Source: Arabidopsis thaliana
Lineage: Eukaryota; Streptophyta; Magnoliopsida; Brassicales; Brassicaceae
DNA length: 64,000 bases
Assembly (NCBI RefSeq): GCF_000001735.4
Contig: NC_003075.7
Span: forward strand, 17,857,001-17,921,000
Direction: 5' to 3'
The notes under the pieces are model-generated. The model made no database searches. It saw only the letters and a list, made by a program, of their open reading frames with translations, and was not told the origin of the DNA. The position numbers were made by a program, and so were the translations under genes. Shown one piece after another: positions 12,132-23,719 of this stretch (position 1 is the first letter of the stretch; each line of letters begins with the position of its first letter).

Positions 12132-12528
12132 TCCAAGACTTTTTTTTTTTGTTTTTTTTCCTTCTTCAACCGCGTAGATACGGTCCCAAGCCAAAAAAAG
12201 CTAGCATGTACACCTCTTGTAAGTTTTAAATATCATAGCTTATGACAGTAACACGGAACATCAACATTTCATTCTTTGAGGAAAATTCATTATTTTTGTG
12301 TATTGTGTACTCTGTTCCATCCTGTGAATTAGCCAGCTTCTTTATAAGGTCCCCAACAAACGCAAACGCAACACTGGATGGGTCTATCACTATGATATTG
12401 TTCCAGAAAGATTTGATATTCTTATCCCACAAACCTGCAACTCTTTTTCCATGAGAACCTTTTCTTCCATATATTAAGAACAAGTGGGGAAGCTATTGAA
12501 AAACTGAAATTGGAGCTTAAATATCTAC
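12132..12528. other. Tail-to-tail spacer
   Basis: 3' flanks of the exostosin (+) and NAT11 (-) genes. No gene seen; small open frames on both strands are AT-rich and domain-free. Confidence 0.6.
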
Positions 12529-15461
12529 TTAACAACATCTGCAACCAAAAATCTGAGCAAATTTTCTTGGCAATGAGTAATCAGCTCGCATCTCAGGGTC
12601 CATCTGCATGTCCTCGGCTCTTGTCCACACATATACTCCTCTCTCTTCCTTACTACCAGGTACAGTGTTGTCCAGTATGAAAGCTAGTAGAAAGGTTACA
12701 ACCATATTCAAAGATAGCACTGCGTTCATCGCAAAATCAAGCTGCAGTACGCATTAGAAGAGTCAGTCAGTCATCATTGTCCAGGAAAATGCTAATCAAG
12801 GCAAGGGAAGGAAAGTGGCTTACTTGCTCGATACCCGTTTGGAATGGTCCGCTTGAAGCGGCTCCAAAGGGAATATAATAGCTCGGTAGTATTAGACTGG
12901 ATAGCGGCTGGTATTGCTGGAAGTAAGCAGGGATGGATAATCCAAGAAACAATGAGACTCCAACTATGGTTATGTTCCTAAAGCTTGCTGTTTGCGTATA
13001 CCGTAGATTCGATAGACCTAGAGACACTGTCAGTGCCCATATAAAGCATAATACTGAAGCAGCCAAAGCCTGTGGTATTGAAGCTAGAATTGCACCTAAT
13101 TTTCCTGTCAAATTTAAAGAAGTTTCTTGTAAAATGTATGATAAAGTTTTACACTTTGGATCATTCATTGGATGATGCTTACCTAAAAATGACAATACTA
13201 TTAAGAACATAGCTCCGATCACCAAAGCTCTTCTGCTAGCCACCTTAGTGATGTTGATCGTATGAATATTTTCAGTTAAAGTGGTTGATCCGGTACCCGA
13301 ACCCCAGATTCCTGCTAATAAACTGCAAAAGCCTTCTAATGCAATACCTCTACTGACAATTCCCCGTGTCGGGCGCTTAGCATTCACTATCATAGATGCA
13401 GAATGATATGTTCCAACCTACAAGTGCACCAAGTCCAACATTTTAGCCGTAAGACCACACCTTTAGGAGAAAAACAGGAATAGCAAAGAGGAACAAGTAC
13501 ATACCGAGTCCACTGATGCAACCAAAGACACAAAGATCATAATGATAGAAGTTCTCATGTGAAAATTTGGAAACCCCCATTGAAATGGATAAGGGATTCT
13601 GACCCAAGAAGCAGTTCTCCAAGCATTTGAAGCATCTGTTCTGCAATGCTTCATAGTATACACATGCTTCTTACATTCATCTATCAATATGTTAGAGCTC
13701 GGTATGTCAGCGTTGCAGCCTCTGTAGTCATATGCTCCACCAACAGTTAAAAAGAATGCATATGTCCATATGAGCAGAGCACTCAGTGGCACCTGGCAAC
13801 ATGATAGCAAAAGCAAACGCTTGTTTCCTCAAAACTTATAGAAACTTTACACTTCACTGTTACAAAGGATAAACTACATACCGCGTAAATACGGAATAAG
13901 CGATGCCCAAAGAGTGAAACTCCGCGGAGATACTGAAAATAGTTAGATAGAAAACAATCCCTTATCAGAGAGATAGAACCATGCTTCTATTATTCAAGCT
14001 GAGGTAAATTCTTACCAATGTGAAAATGAGAAGCAAAAGTATTAAGGGAACGCTGATCTCAACACAAGTGCCGGCTTGTGGAAATCCATAGCTAAAGAAT
14101 GCTAATCCTACTGCAGCTACGGTTGGGGCTACTACCACAGGATTAATAAATCTGAAAATAGAATTTAAGAAAACATATCATTAAGATGTCTAATCTGATA
14201 TTAGTGACATCTAGGAAACCACCGTTTTTTTGATTCTCGAATTACCTAAGAAGGAGAGACATGAGACCACTGAATCCTAATATGCACTGGAATAATGAAC
14301 CAACAATTATAGCCCCCTGTAGTTCTCTCATTGTGTCCCGAAATTTCTGTGCGAAGCTAAAACATCAGTTTATTGCAAAGTCTCCAAGAACTCAAAATCC
14401 TCCTTTTGATTTCTATATATGCAAACTTACATGCTCAGTGAGGTTTCTGAACTCCTCAGAGTTGATGACAACCAAAACCGGGGCCAAGTAAACAAAAGAG
14501 CTTCCTTGAACCAACGGAAGCCGAGTACCGAAGTAACAGTGAAGTATAGTTGTAACTCCAGTAAGAAGCAGCATTGTTGAAATCACTGAGGCTGTATCTT
14601 TCTACCATCATAAAAAGTCAATTACTAATCAAAGAAGTTCTCACAGAATAATCCATGGAAGAAGAAGAAGAAGCTTACATCGGAACCATCCATGGCTGGT
14701 ACAATGACCAGAGGAATAAACACAAGTGAACCAACAAGTGACAGATAGTGTTGCAGACCGTAATAGATAAGTGGAACTGCAATTTCAAATTCAACAAAAA
14801 GAATCTTCCTTTATCATGTGTTATTGAAAAGAATCTTCCTTTTATTTTTCACCAGAATAAAAACACAAAATGTAACCGTTAAAGAAGCTGAGATTGAAAA
14901 CTAACCAAAGCCAGGATTATCTCTAAGACCAAACTTCATCAAAATTGGTTTAGGCCATTGTCCATCTTCTGATGATTCTCCACCACCTCCTGGATAATAA
15001 AACCCATTTTCCAAATCCTTATTGATTTTCCCGCCTTCATTCTCAGTCTCCGGCGTTGCCTCATTCCGGTTTAGTCTCCTCTCTTCTTCTTCTCTAGACA
15101 CAGGCTCAGATCCCGTTACGTGTTCGATTTCGGGTCTATTTCGTCCCAAAATCGGGTCGATCTCGGTTTTGTGAGACGACCCGGTGACTACTTGATCTCT
15201 ACCTTTTGGCAAATCAAAATCAGAGCTTTCACCAAACTTGGTTCGAGTACTCGTGCTGGTTTCACCAGAGTAATCGGATACAAAACCAGTTTTCTTCGCC
15301 CAAGATCTTAAGTCTCTCGGATTCAAATCCTTTTTAGGTAAAAAGGGTTCCACTCTCTTGAAGAAAGCACCAAACTTTCTCTCGCCATAACCATTACCAC
15401 CACCACTTCCATTACCCTTATTATTACCAGTATCCGGATCGAAACCCGACCCGGAATCCAT
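12529..15461 (-). CDS. NAT11: Nucleobase-ascorbate transporter
   Basis: Ten exons (minus order): 14906-15461, 14679-14776, 14431-14601, 14246-14346, 14016-14151, 13882-13932, 13505-13792, 13183-13417, 12824-13104, 12529-12741; 709 residues. It is a polytopic membrane protein of the NCS2/NAT family, which moves purine or pyrimidine bases or related solutes with protons or Na+. Family marks are the QH pair in TM1 (YYGLQHYLSLVG) and the signature region GSTTLTENIHTINITKVASR. It is unusual in having about 185 hydrophilic residues before TM1, rich in Gly, Glu and Arg, which short plant NATs lack. The start is ATG 15461; an upstream in-frame TTG is not used. The substrate is unknown. Confidence 0.96.
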
Positions 15462-16708
15462 TGTTTCCAACAAAGACTCAAAATTTAAGAAAGACTAGAG
15501 AAGCTTGTGAAGTGAACTTGAGCTGTAAGTTCATTTTCCAGCTTCTTTTTCTTCCTTTTTTTGCTAACTTTTTGGCTCTCTGAAGTGAGAAACAGAGCGT
15601 AACGTTATTTCACTTTCTCACTCATGTCGACATCAGCGGTTTGTCTTTACCTCAACTAAATGACTAAACTATCCTTATGATGTATGAAAATATCTTATTA
15701 TATACATGATTAAAGCCAATAATAAAGTTTGCTTTAAGACTAAGTATTCAATATTAGCTGCTTAATGATGTATTTAGAACTTGACGGTGGATGCTTAACT
15801 ACCATATTTCCGAGATATGGACCCCTGAGTCCTTTAGTCTCCTTCCGACCCATTGATATATATGTACAACAAAAACAGAGTTTTCTTTTATCAAAATTTG
15901 TACCCTTTTGTTACTCTTGAAATCATAAAATAGATCCAAAGCATAATATCTCTTACTCACTACTAAGAATGTGGACATTCAGAATTCAAAAAATATATTT
16001 CTGATTCTCCAATTGAAATATATATAAAGGGATAGATATACAGAGGATGTTTAAAGAGGATTACAATGGCAAATAGTGTTTCTACTTTCTACATACAATA
16101 AAAGGATCAATGGTAGTTAATATTACATACAATCTACAATCACTTACAATCTCAGTCTTGAGGAGGTTATGATACAGGACACGATAGATTACAAGAGTAT
16201 ATACATCACTCTCCTTTTTTTGTATTTACAAGACTTTACATGAATTTCCAAACCAATTGAAGAATCCCACTCACACCATCAATTTGATCATCTTGATAAA
16301 AATCTTTAGCACTGCTTTCGTATTCCTTTCTTTCCGGTTTTAATCCTTTTCCAGGATCAATGTAATTTGATATCCACCTTCACTTCTTGGATTTTGATCT
16401 GTTTTCTGAATGTAACCAATCTTAAAGCTACTTCTTCTCCATAGCTTTCCCAACCCCACAACTTCTTTTTACTATTTTTTTCTTCCCTTTTTCTTGGACT
16501 TGATCCGTTTCCAGGATCAATGTAAGCAACTACCCATCATCTTAATCTAAACCATAAAACTACTTGTGTTTTTTTTTTGGTTCCCTCTTTTCTATTCCCT
16601 TTTTCTCCTTTTTTTGGGGTTTTCAGGATAAATGTAGTAACCAAAATGATTCTTCAGAGCGTATTAAAACTACTTACTACTAACTAACTACACAAGGAAG
16701 AGACCTGG
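15462..16708. other. Intergenic: NAT11 promoter and 3' flank of the CCI2-like gene
   Basis: No coding gene supported. NAT11 upstream sequence runs from 15462. The right half (16340-16700) holds the degenerate repeat family described separately, interleaved with T-rich tracts, probably in the 3' UTR or flank of the 16709-17379 gene. Confidence 0.6.
16345..16690. repeat. Interleaved degenerate repeat with an exact 18-mer pair
   Basis: TTTCCAGGATCAATGTAA occurs exactly at 16348-16365 and 16508-16525. Related but diverged cores occur at about 16402-16416 (TTTTCTGAATGTAACC) and 16619-16642 (TTTTCAGGATAAATGTAG). Three of the four are followed by an AAANCTACTT-type block (near 16424, 16557 and 16667). 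Each core is preceded by a T-rich tract, so on the plus strand it resembles a splice acceptor. The origin is unknown. Confidence 0.6.
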
Positions 16709-17379
16709 TCAAAGTTTTTGCAGAGATGAAAGCCATTGCTCCATGTAATTCTTCCCATCTGCAAATTTGATAAGAATGAATTCAGAAAAGTTTTCACTTT
16801 GGTTTAGGACAAAAACTGTTGAAACATCAAATAGCAAAGACTGTGGACAATTTGCACATGGGATCAAATGTGAAAAGAAACCTCTAAAGAGAGCAACTTT
16901 GGTAGTTCACTAAACCAAAACCACAAGCATTATATCCAATAGACCATCAATCCCAAGAGAGAAGGCTATGGTAATTCACTACACCAAACCAAGACCACAA
17001 ATTAGGGGTGATTCATACCAGGAGGCAAACCATTGGGGAGATTCTTGACAGCACTCAAGAGCTGGTTATTATTATTACTAGAGCCTTCAACAACAGCTCT
17101 ATAACAAGGAACCAACACTAAGAAGCCACCATCATTTCCTTCATCATCACTTTGGAAATCAGGTCCATGTGGCTCAGTCCATCCAACAGACCATTCAGGT
17201 CCATCACCAGCAACAACATCTACAGATTCAGAGCCAGACGAACCAAAGCTCTCAAGTTCAAGCTCTTTCCTCTTATTTACTCGAGCTATCTTTGTAGGAA
17301 ACTTAAGAGCTTCAGTTTCTTTCTCTTTTCTACTTCCTAATAACCACCATGGCCAACTTGGGATCGGTCTCTTCATCAT
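16709..17379 (-). CDS. CCI2: CLAVATA complex interactor-like small protein
   Basis: Two exons in my model: 17019-17379 and 16709-16758, 136 residues (At4g38060 by position). The joined C-terminus reads NGLPPDGKNYMEQWLSSLQKL and stops at TGA; retaining the intron instead gives PPGMNHP and an early TAA. The protein is hydrophilic with a conserved-looking N-terminal RPIPSWPWWLLGS motif, a basic patch (KIARVNKRKE) and an acidic middle. The start is uncertain. In-frame sequence continues upstream (FYGGISEKSINPVLE) behind a possible acceptor at about 17423, but I found no ATG there, so the first in-frame ATG (17379) is used. The CCI2 name is from memory of the locus. Confidence 0.7.
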
Positions 17380-19534
17380 TTCAAGAACCGGATTGATACT
17401 TTTTTCAGAAATTCCACCATAAAATCTGGTCAAAGATCACAGCAACCAACACACAATTGAAAACCCTTTTGCTTGCAATAAATCAACCTCTAATGACTCA
17501 GAAGAAATCAATGAACGGTTTAAAGAATAAAAAAAAAACAAAATCTAAAAAGGACAAAACTTTCACAGGAAAAAGATGAAATTTTCTTAACTCTTAGCTC
17601 AAGATCTAAGCTTCACCATTGAAACACAAATAATGTTTCACCAGAATTTGAAAATGAAATCAACTAGAATTTGAAGAAATTTTAAAACCCCCAAAAAAAC
17701 GGTGAAAATTATCAAAAGGATCAGAGAAGAGGAACCCTAAAAACCCAAATTATCGATCATCTCCTTCCATTATTATCCCTCCGACCAAATTCGTCGTCCC
17801 TTGTACTCAACAGCTAGTCGTCTTCTTCTGCAATTTATAAATCGATTTCTCCAATCTTTTGGATTAAGTTTTGATCCAACGGCCACAAATTCACGATCGG
17901 TCTCTCCAATCATTAAACTAAAATAATTATGATTGATTGATGGAGTTTCTCAAATATTAAAACATTTTTGTTATATAAATTTAAGATACGAAAAGAAGGA
18001 GAAGAGTTCTTATTTACCGTTGATTCTTTGACAAGTGGCTTCTTACAACCGTACAAAAATTGATGATGATGATGTGTTCTATTTTATCCAATCGTTTTGC
18101 GTGTGTATGAGGCTCAAGTTATGTACACGTGGCGTACTCATCTGCCTTTGGTTCTTCTGACTTTAGCTCGTGGAGATTACTAGGGAAATCTTATGATTTA
18201 GAGATAAGAAAGACTTTATAATTTAATTATAGCCTATACGGAGATAATACTTTCATGAATGTTCTAGAAATAGTGTTGGTTAATTTTTGTTTTGTTTAGT
18301 CGTTATTGATAATATCCTTCTTTAACAAAAAGATTGATTTTGAGTTGACCACACAATTTGATTTGGCTTTTGCTTCATCGTAATAACGTGGGAATTAGTC
18401 TTATCAAACTGAATCTAGTTTAACTTGTCCGGGGAATCTATTATCTATATTATCAACTTATAAGATTCGGAATAAAGCATGTTTTGTTGTTGTTGACTTT
18501 GATGGATTGTGTGAATAGTTTAATACAACAAAACACAAAATTAAGATGTTTATAATTCGTTGACAAAAACTCATATATTCATATCATAGGATTTGTGAAG
18601 AGATTTAAATTATATGTTTACTTGGTCGTTACGAATGATAAAAGTATTGTCCAACTTATCGGCGTGTGTGGATAAGTATTAAGTATTACAATCGTCGTAT
18701 ACCTTATTGTTATAGTTTTTACCTGTTTTAGATAATAACATGATTCGATTTTGTATAAAACGTTACACTAAATGAACCCAAAAAAAAAACCAAAAAAGAA
18801 CTTGCAAACAAAAATAGGTTTTGTTTTAGTAGGACATATTCTCTCAATACATAACGTTGACGTATGTATATAAGAATAAAATACATGTGCACGTAAACGT
18901 AACAATCCTTCACAAGTTTATTAATAATAACGTGGAAGTTGCAGTAACATCATCTTACACACGAATTTTTCTCAATGACGTAGTTACTAGTACCCATAAT
19001 AAAATCAATATAAAAAAATAAAATCAATTCCGATACAATTCTTTTAGGCACCATATGGTAAAAAAATAAAAAAAAAGGGGACTAAATAGAAATGGGCCAG
19101 GATTTGCAAAAAGGCCCATAAAGTTGAACGGAAGTTAATTAACGGCGTTAACTTCGATCTCCGTTTGCGACATTTAAAATTTAAAATCTTTTGCCCTTTC
19201 TTCTCCAACGGCTCCTTACGATTGTCTCAGTTCTTCTCTCCTCCAGATTTCTCGCATTCTCTAATCCTGAAGAATTTTAACAGATCGATTGATTTCTTAA
19301 TGAAATTTATGGTTTGAAGATTCAGTGTTCACGAATCAGGTACTTGATTTTTGTAGATTGATCCGCTGATTTTGAGTGTTTATCAATTAGGGTTTTGATT
19401 TCTCTTGTGCAGGTTTGAGATTTAATATAAAATCGTTCTTTTTAGGTTCTAAGAATTTTGAAAAGATTTTGTCTTATTTCTTGCTTTATTACTTTCTCTA
19501 GATCTGTTGAAGTATCGTGATTGTTTGAAAAAAA
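17380..19534. other. Divergent intergenic region with promoters
   Basis: Holds the 5' UTR and promoter of the CCI2-like gene (to about 17830 and beyond) and the promoter of the coiled-coil gene. A G-box/ABRE-like CACGTGGC lies at 18126-18133. The pair TGGGCC (19093-19098) and GGCCCA (19113-19118) lies about 430 bp before the coiled-coil ATG. A probable 5' UTR intron of that gene runs from about 19340 to the CAG near 19412. No protein gene supported. Confidence 0.6.
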
Positions 19535-22500
19535 ATGGAGAAGGTTTATGAAGAGCTTGATGAAGTGAAAGCTGTGAATGAGAAGCTTAGGATTGACTAT
19601 AGAAACAAAACGGAGCTTCTTGAGAATCTAAAAAAGGTTCAGAACGAACAATTAATAGAGATTCGAGAGGCGAGACTGGTTAACGAGAAGCATGGTTTTG
19701 AGATTGAGGAGAAATCTAGAGAAATTGCCGAGTTGAAGCGAGCGAACGAGGAACTACAACGTTGTTTGAGAGAGAAGGATTCTGTTGTCAAGCGTGTGAA
19801 TGATGTGAATGATAAGCTTAGAGCTAACGGGGAAGATAAGTACCGGGAATTTGAAGAGGAGAAACGAAATATGATGTCTGGTTTGGATGAAGCTAGTGAG
19901 AAGAACATTGATCTTGAGCAGAAAAATAATGTCTATAGAGCTGAGATTGAGGGGCTCAAAGGGCTTTTAGCTGTAGCGGAGACGAAAAGGATTGAAGCTG
20001 AGAAAACTGTTAAAGGTATGAAGGAAATGAGAGGAAGAGATGATGTAGTGGTTAAGATGGAGGAGGAGAAGAGTCAAGTAGAAGAGAAGCTGAAATGGAA
20101 GAAGGAGCAGTTTAAGCATCTTGAGGAAGCATATGAGAAGCTTAAGAATCTGTTTAAGGATAGCAAGAAAGAGTGGGAGGAAGAAAAATCAAAGCTTTTA
20201 GATGAAATCTACTCTCTTCAGACCAAGCTGGATTCAGTAACTAGAATCTCAGAGGATCTTCAGAAGAAGTTGCAGATGTGTAACGGTGCGTTGACACAGG
20301 AAGAGACCAGAAGAAAACATCTTGAAATCCAAGTTTCTGAATTCAAAGCCAAATACGAAGATGCTTTTGCAGAGTGCCAAGACGCAAGAACACAGCTTGA
20401 TGATTTGGCTGGTAAAAGAGATTGGGAAGTTGCAGAGTTGAGACAGACCTTGAGCATGAAAGATGCATATTTTAAGGAGATGAAGTATGAGAATGGAAAA
20501 CTAGAACAAGAAAACCGCGAGTTGCTGGGTTCGTTGAAAGAACTCCAGGAAGCTACAATTCAGGGATCAGGAAACTCTGCACTATCAAAGCTGAAAAACA
20601 AGTTTCGGAACTTGGAAAACATACACAAGAACTGTTCAGCTAATTTAAGAAGTAAAGAAGCTGAATGGAGCTCTCAAGTGGAGAAGATGGTAGAAGAGAT
20701 TAATGATTATAAGTTGCAGTTGCAAAGCAAGGAGGCAGCCTTGAAAGAGGTTGAGTTGGAACTTGAAAATTGTCGCTCTTCTACAGCTAAAATGAGACTA
20801 CAGTATGAAGAGATCTCGATTATGTTTTTAGTGCTAAGTAGAACGGTCTCCGAGGCTCAGTCAAGGCTTGCGAATGCTAAGGATAAGCAAATCAAGGATG
20901 AAAAAAGAGAAGGAAATTGCTATTCTCTATTGATGGAGCAGCTAGATCAAAAGAATGCTGCACTGGCCAAGGCGCAGATGGAGATTAAAGAAGAGCGCGA
21001 AAGCGTTGCGTGTTTGCTGAAAAGAATAGAAATGCTGGATCTTTTCGAAAACCAGAATATTCAGATGCAGAAAGAGGTAGAGAGGTTCAAAGAAATGGTT
21101 GAGGAATCATCTAGATTCCAAACTCAGATGCAAGAAAAAATGAAAGAAGCTGAAAATGATTATGAAGAGAAACTTCTTCAAGTCTGTGATGCATTGGACA
21201 ACACAAACATAGACCTCGTTGCAGAACGCGAGAAGGTGGTGTCTTTAACAAGGCAGATTGAGTCACTTGGTACTGTCAAAGAGAAGAATTTAGTGATGGA
21301 AAAAGAAACTCAGGAGTATAAGGAGATGCTGGAGGAATCAGAAAAGTGTCGGGTGCTTTTAGAGGAGCAGATTTCGCAGCTTGAAAGTGATTCCAACGAG
21401 AATATTAGAGAGCTCTGTAGCAAGGTGGACATTGCATATGCCAAGTTGGCAGAAGAGGTTGAGAAGACTGCCTCATTGGTTAGAAAAAGTGAGTCTATTG
21501 ATCTAAACGAAGAGCATAGGCAACGGGAGCTTGATCATTACAAGGAAATGCTTGAGGAGTCTACCAAAACTCAACTTCTCTTGCAAGAGAAAGTTGTAGA
21601 TGTGGAAAACGACTCGAAGAGGAAACTTGCTGACGTTTCTGAGGCTCTAGAGATAGCAAATTCTGAATTATCTGATAAAACCTCTGAAGTGTTCCAGATT
21701 GAATTCCAATTGTGGGTCTGGAAATCTATTGCTAAAAGGCTAAAAGCTGAACTCGAGCAAAACCAGAACCTGCGGAAAAGAGTAGAAGCTTCTCTTCTTG
21801 AACAGGTTGGAGTTGGAGAAGCCATTAAGCAAGAGAAGAATGAGTTGGTGCATAAGCTAAAGGTTATCAGCCATGCAAGATCGTCTGATTCAGAGAAGAA
21901 AGAATCCCTTATGAGGGATAAGGACGAGATGTTGGAAAGTCTACAGAGAGAGGTAGAGTTGTTGGAACAAGACTCACTTAGAAGGGAGCTTGAGGATGTC
22001 GTTCTTGCGCATATGATTGGTGAAAGGGAATTGCAGAACGAGAGAGAGATTTGTGCTTTACAACAGAAAGACCAGGACTTATGTGAAGTGAAGCATGAAT
22101 TGGAGGGTTCATTAAAGTCTGTATCTTTGCTGCTGCAGCAGAAGCAAAACGAGGTTAACATGCTTCGCAAAACATGGGAGAAACTCACTGCTAGGCAAAT
22201 TCTTACTGCGGTGGAAACAGAATCGAAAAAGATGATGATCATAGAGCTTGAAGGGGAAATCTCTAGTCTCAGCCAGAAACTGGAAACGTCGAATGAATCT
22301 GTTTCTTGTTTCAGACAAGAAGCAACAAAGTCAAGAGCCGAATTGGAAACTAAGCAGACAGAGTTGAAAGAAGTAACCACACAAATGCAGGAAAAGCTAA
22401 GAACTTCAGAAGCAGAGAAGACAGAGTTAGTTAAGGAAGTCGCGAGTTTGTCAACAGAAAAACGAAATCTTTTGAGTTTTATCAGCGAAATGGAGGATGG

Positions 22501-22687
22501 AATGTTGAAGCTGTATGATGGAGACACGAAGCTGATGAAAACTTTGGAGAGAGTTACACAATGTTGTGATGGATTTGGTAAAGAGAACAATAATGGTGAA
22601 ACTATTGGTTCTCCAAGATTGGCAATGAAGCATGAAGAAGATGTTGTAACTGAAGACAGGTCACCATTTAGACCACTTAACCATTAG
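19535..22687 (+). CDS. Long coiled-coil protein (CEP/filament-like)
   Basis: Single coding exon, 1050 residues (At4g38062 by position). Almost the whole chain is heptad-rich, charged (Glu/Lys/Arg/Gln) coiled coil with few prolines and no enzymatic domain, like microtubule-, vesicle- or nuclear-envelope-associated tethers. An internal repeat of about 75 residues occurs three times from residues 515, 593 and 666, each starting with a (K/E)(F/Y)KEM(L/V)EES core and followed by E-N/S-D runs. A less coiled segment (EIQFQLWVWKSIAKR-like) lies near residue 730. The C-terminus has a basic/acidic tail (VTEDRSPFRPLNH). The function is not known; self-association or scaffolding is inferred. Confidence 0.93.
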   Translation: MEKVYEELDEVKAVNEKLRIDYRNKTELLENLKKVQNEQLIEIREARLVNEKHGFEIEEKSREIAELKRANEELQRCLREKDSVVKRVNDVNDKLRANGEDKYREFEEEKRNMMSGLDEASEKNIDLEQKNNVYRAEIEGLKGLLAVAETKRIEAEKTVKGMKEMRGRDDVVVKMEEEKSQVEEKLKWKKEQFKHLEEAYEKLKNLFKDSKKEWEEEKSKLLDEIYSLQTKLDSVTRISEDLQKKLQMCNGALTQEETRRKHLEIQVSEFKAKYEDAFAECQDARTQLDDLAGKRDWEVAELRQTLSMKDAYFKEMKYENGKLEQENRELLGSLKELQEATIQGSGNSALSKLKNKFRNLENIHKNCSANLRSKEAEWSSQVEKMVEEINDYKLQLQSKEAALKEVELELENCRSSTAKMRLQYEEISIMFLVLSRTVSEAQSRLANAKDKQIKDEKREGNCYSLLMEQLDQKNAALAKAQMEIKEERESVACLLKRIEMLDLFENQNIQMQKEVERFKEMVEESSRFQTQMQEKMKEAENDYEEKLLQVCDALDNTNIDLVAEREKVVSLTRQIESLGTVKEKNLVMEKETQEYKEMLEESEKCRVLLEEQISQLESDSNENIRELCSKVDIAYAKLAEEVEKTASLVRKSESIDLNEEHRQRELDHYKEMLEESTKTQLLLQEKVVDVENDSKRKLADVSEALEIANSELSDKTSEVFQIEFQLWVWKSIAKRLKAELEQNQNLRKRVEASLLEQVGVGEAIKQEKNELVHKLKVISHARSSDSEKKESLMRDKDEMLESLQREVELLEQDSLRRELEDVVLAHMIGERELQNEREICALQQKDQDLCEVKHELEGSLKSVSLLLQQKQNEVNMLRKTWEKLTARQILTAVETESKKMMIIELEGEISSLSQKLETSNESVSCFRQEATKSRAELETKQTELKEVTTQMQEKLRTSEAEKTELVKEVASLSTEKRNLLSFISEMEDGMLKLYDGDTKLMKTLERVTQCCDGFGKENNNGETIGSPRLAMKHEEDVVTEDRSPFRPLNH

Positions 22688-23719
22688 TTTGATTAATTCC
22701 ACATAAGAGAGAGTGAGAGAGAGTGAGAGAGAGAGAGAGAGGATATTTTTTTTTTCTCTTTGAAAACTTTGTTTGTACTTTGTAGTGTTGATGTATCTTG
22801 AAGCTTTTTCTAGAACAGAGGTTTTGCTCATGTAATAAACAAACTTGTTAGGTTTTGCTTGCTAATTTTAATTATTTTCACAAATCCAAAACAACATAAA
22901 TTAAAACTCATGAAAGATGAATTAAACGCCAAAACAATTTATTAACCCAAAACCAATATGTGTCGAATTGAATTAACATGGTCATTTTAGTGAAATATTA
23001 CTAGTTCATGTTTGGGGTTTAGTAGACTTTTCAATGAACCTGGATTGTTCTTTCTTGGATTTTTGTTTTATTTTAAAAATAAGTTATAAAATATTTTGAA
23101 TATGATTAGAAAATCAACAATTTTAAAATAATAACTTATTTAGAACAATTTTAACCAAATTTATGTATATATTTATAGTAAATGTGGGCAATTTTCTATT
23201 TTAGTTAGTTGTAAATGTTGACTAGCAATGTATAGAAAGATACGTAAAGAAATACAATGATTATAGTTAACGGTGTTCCATCAAATTAAACGGTAAATCA
23301 TCATTATAAAATATAATTACCGTTTAACTTTGTATTGAAAATACATAGTAATAATCTTTAAAAGAATCTAAATGGTAACTAATATCTACAAAAATAGTTA
23401 GTCATGCAACATATAAAATCTAAATTCTTATATATATTTTTTAAAAGATATAAGAATTATATTCAATGCTGCCTGAAATAAACGGTACAATTAAAAAAAA
23501 TTATATAGAAAGAAAAACATTCAGTGAATCTAATCCCAAACAAATGGATAATACAATAATCATAGTTGTAAGACTAGATTCTTTACATTAATCATATTAA
23601 AAACAAAACTTAATATCAAACCATAATATGACACTGAAGTTGCATATCATCATAAAACCATCATTTCTCATCTAAAAGACCAAAACACCTCCTCCACTCC
23701 GGTTTCACCGTTCGTTGTC
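22688..23719. other. AT-rich intergenic region
   Basis: 3' flank of the coiled-coil gene and promoter of the J-like gene. A perfect 11-bp inverted repeat lies at 23286-23296 and 23317-23327 (TTAAACGGTAA with a 20-nt loop). Further AACGGT-type words lie at about 23268 and 23481. No gene seen. Confidence 0.6.
22706..22742. repeat. (GA)n-rich 3' UTR tract
   Basis: Imperfect GAGAGAGTGAGA repeats 18 bp after the stop of the coiled-coil gene, probably in its 3' UTR. Confidence 0.9.

Noticed and set aside
17002-17018. C-terminus MNHP for the CCI2-like protein as the only form
   Set aside because: A good GT donor lies exactly before it and splicing yields a conserved-looking longer tail, so MNHP is kept only as a retention variant.
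21571-22590. 339-codon open frame on the minus strand
   Set aside because: It is wholly antisense to the coiled-coil gene. Its Ser/Phe/Leu-rich product is the expected antisense reading of Glu/Lys/Gln-rich codons, and no domain is seen.
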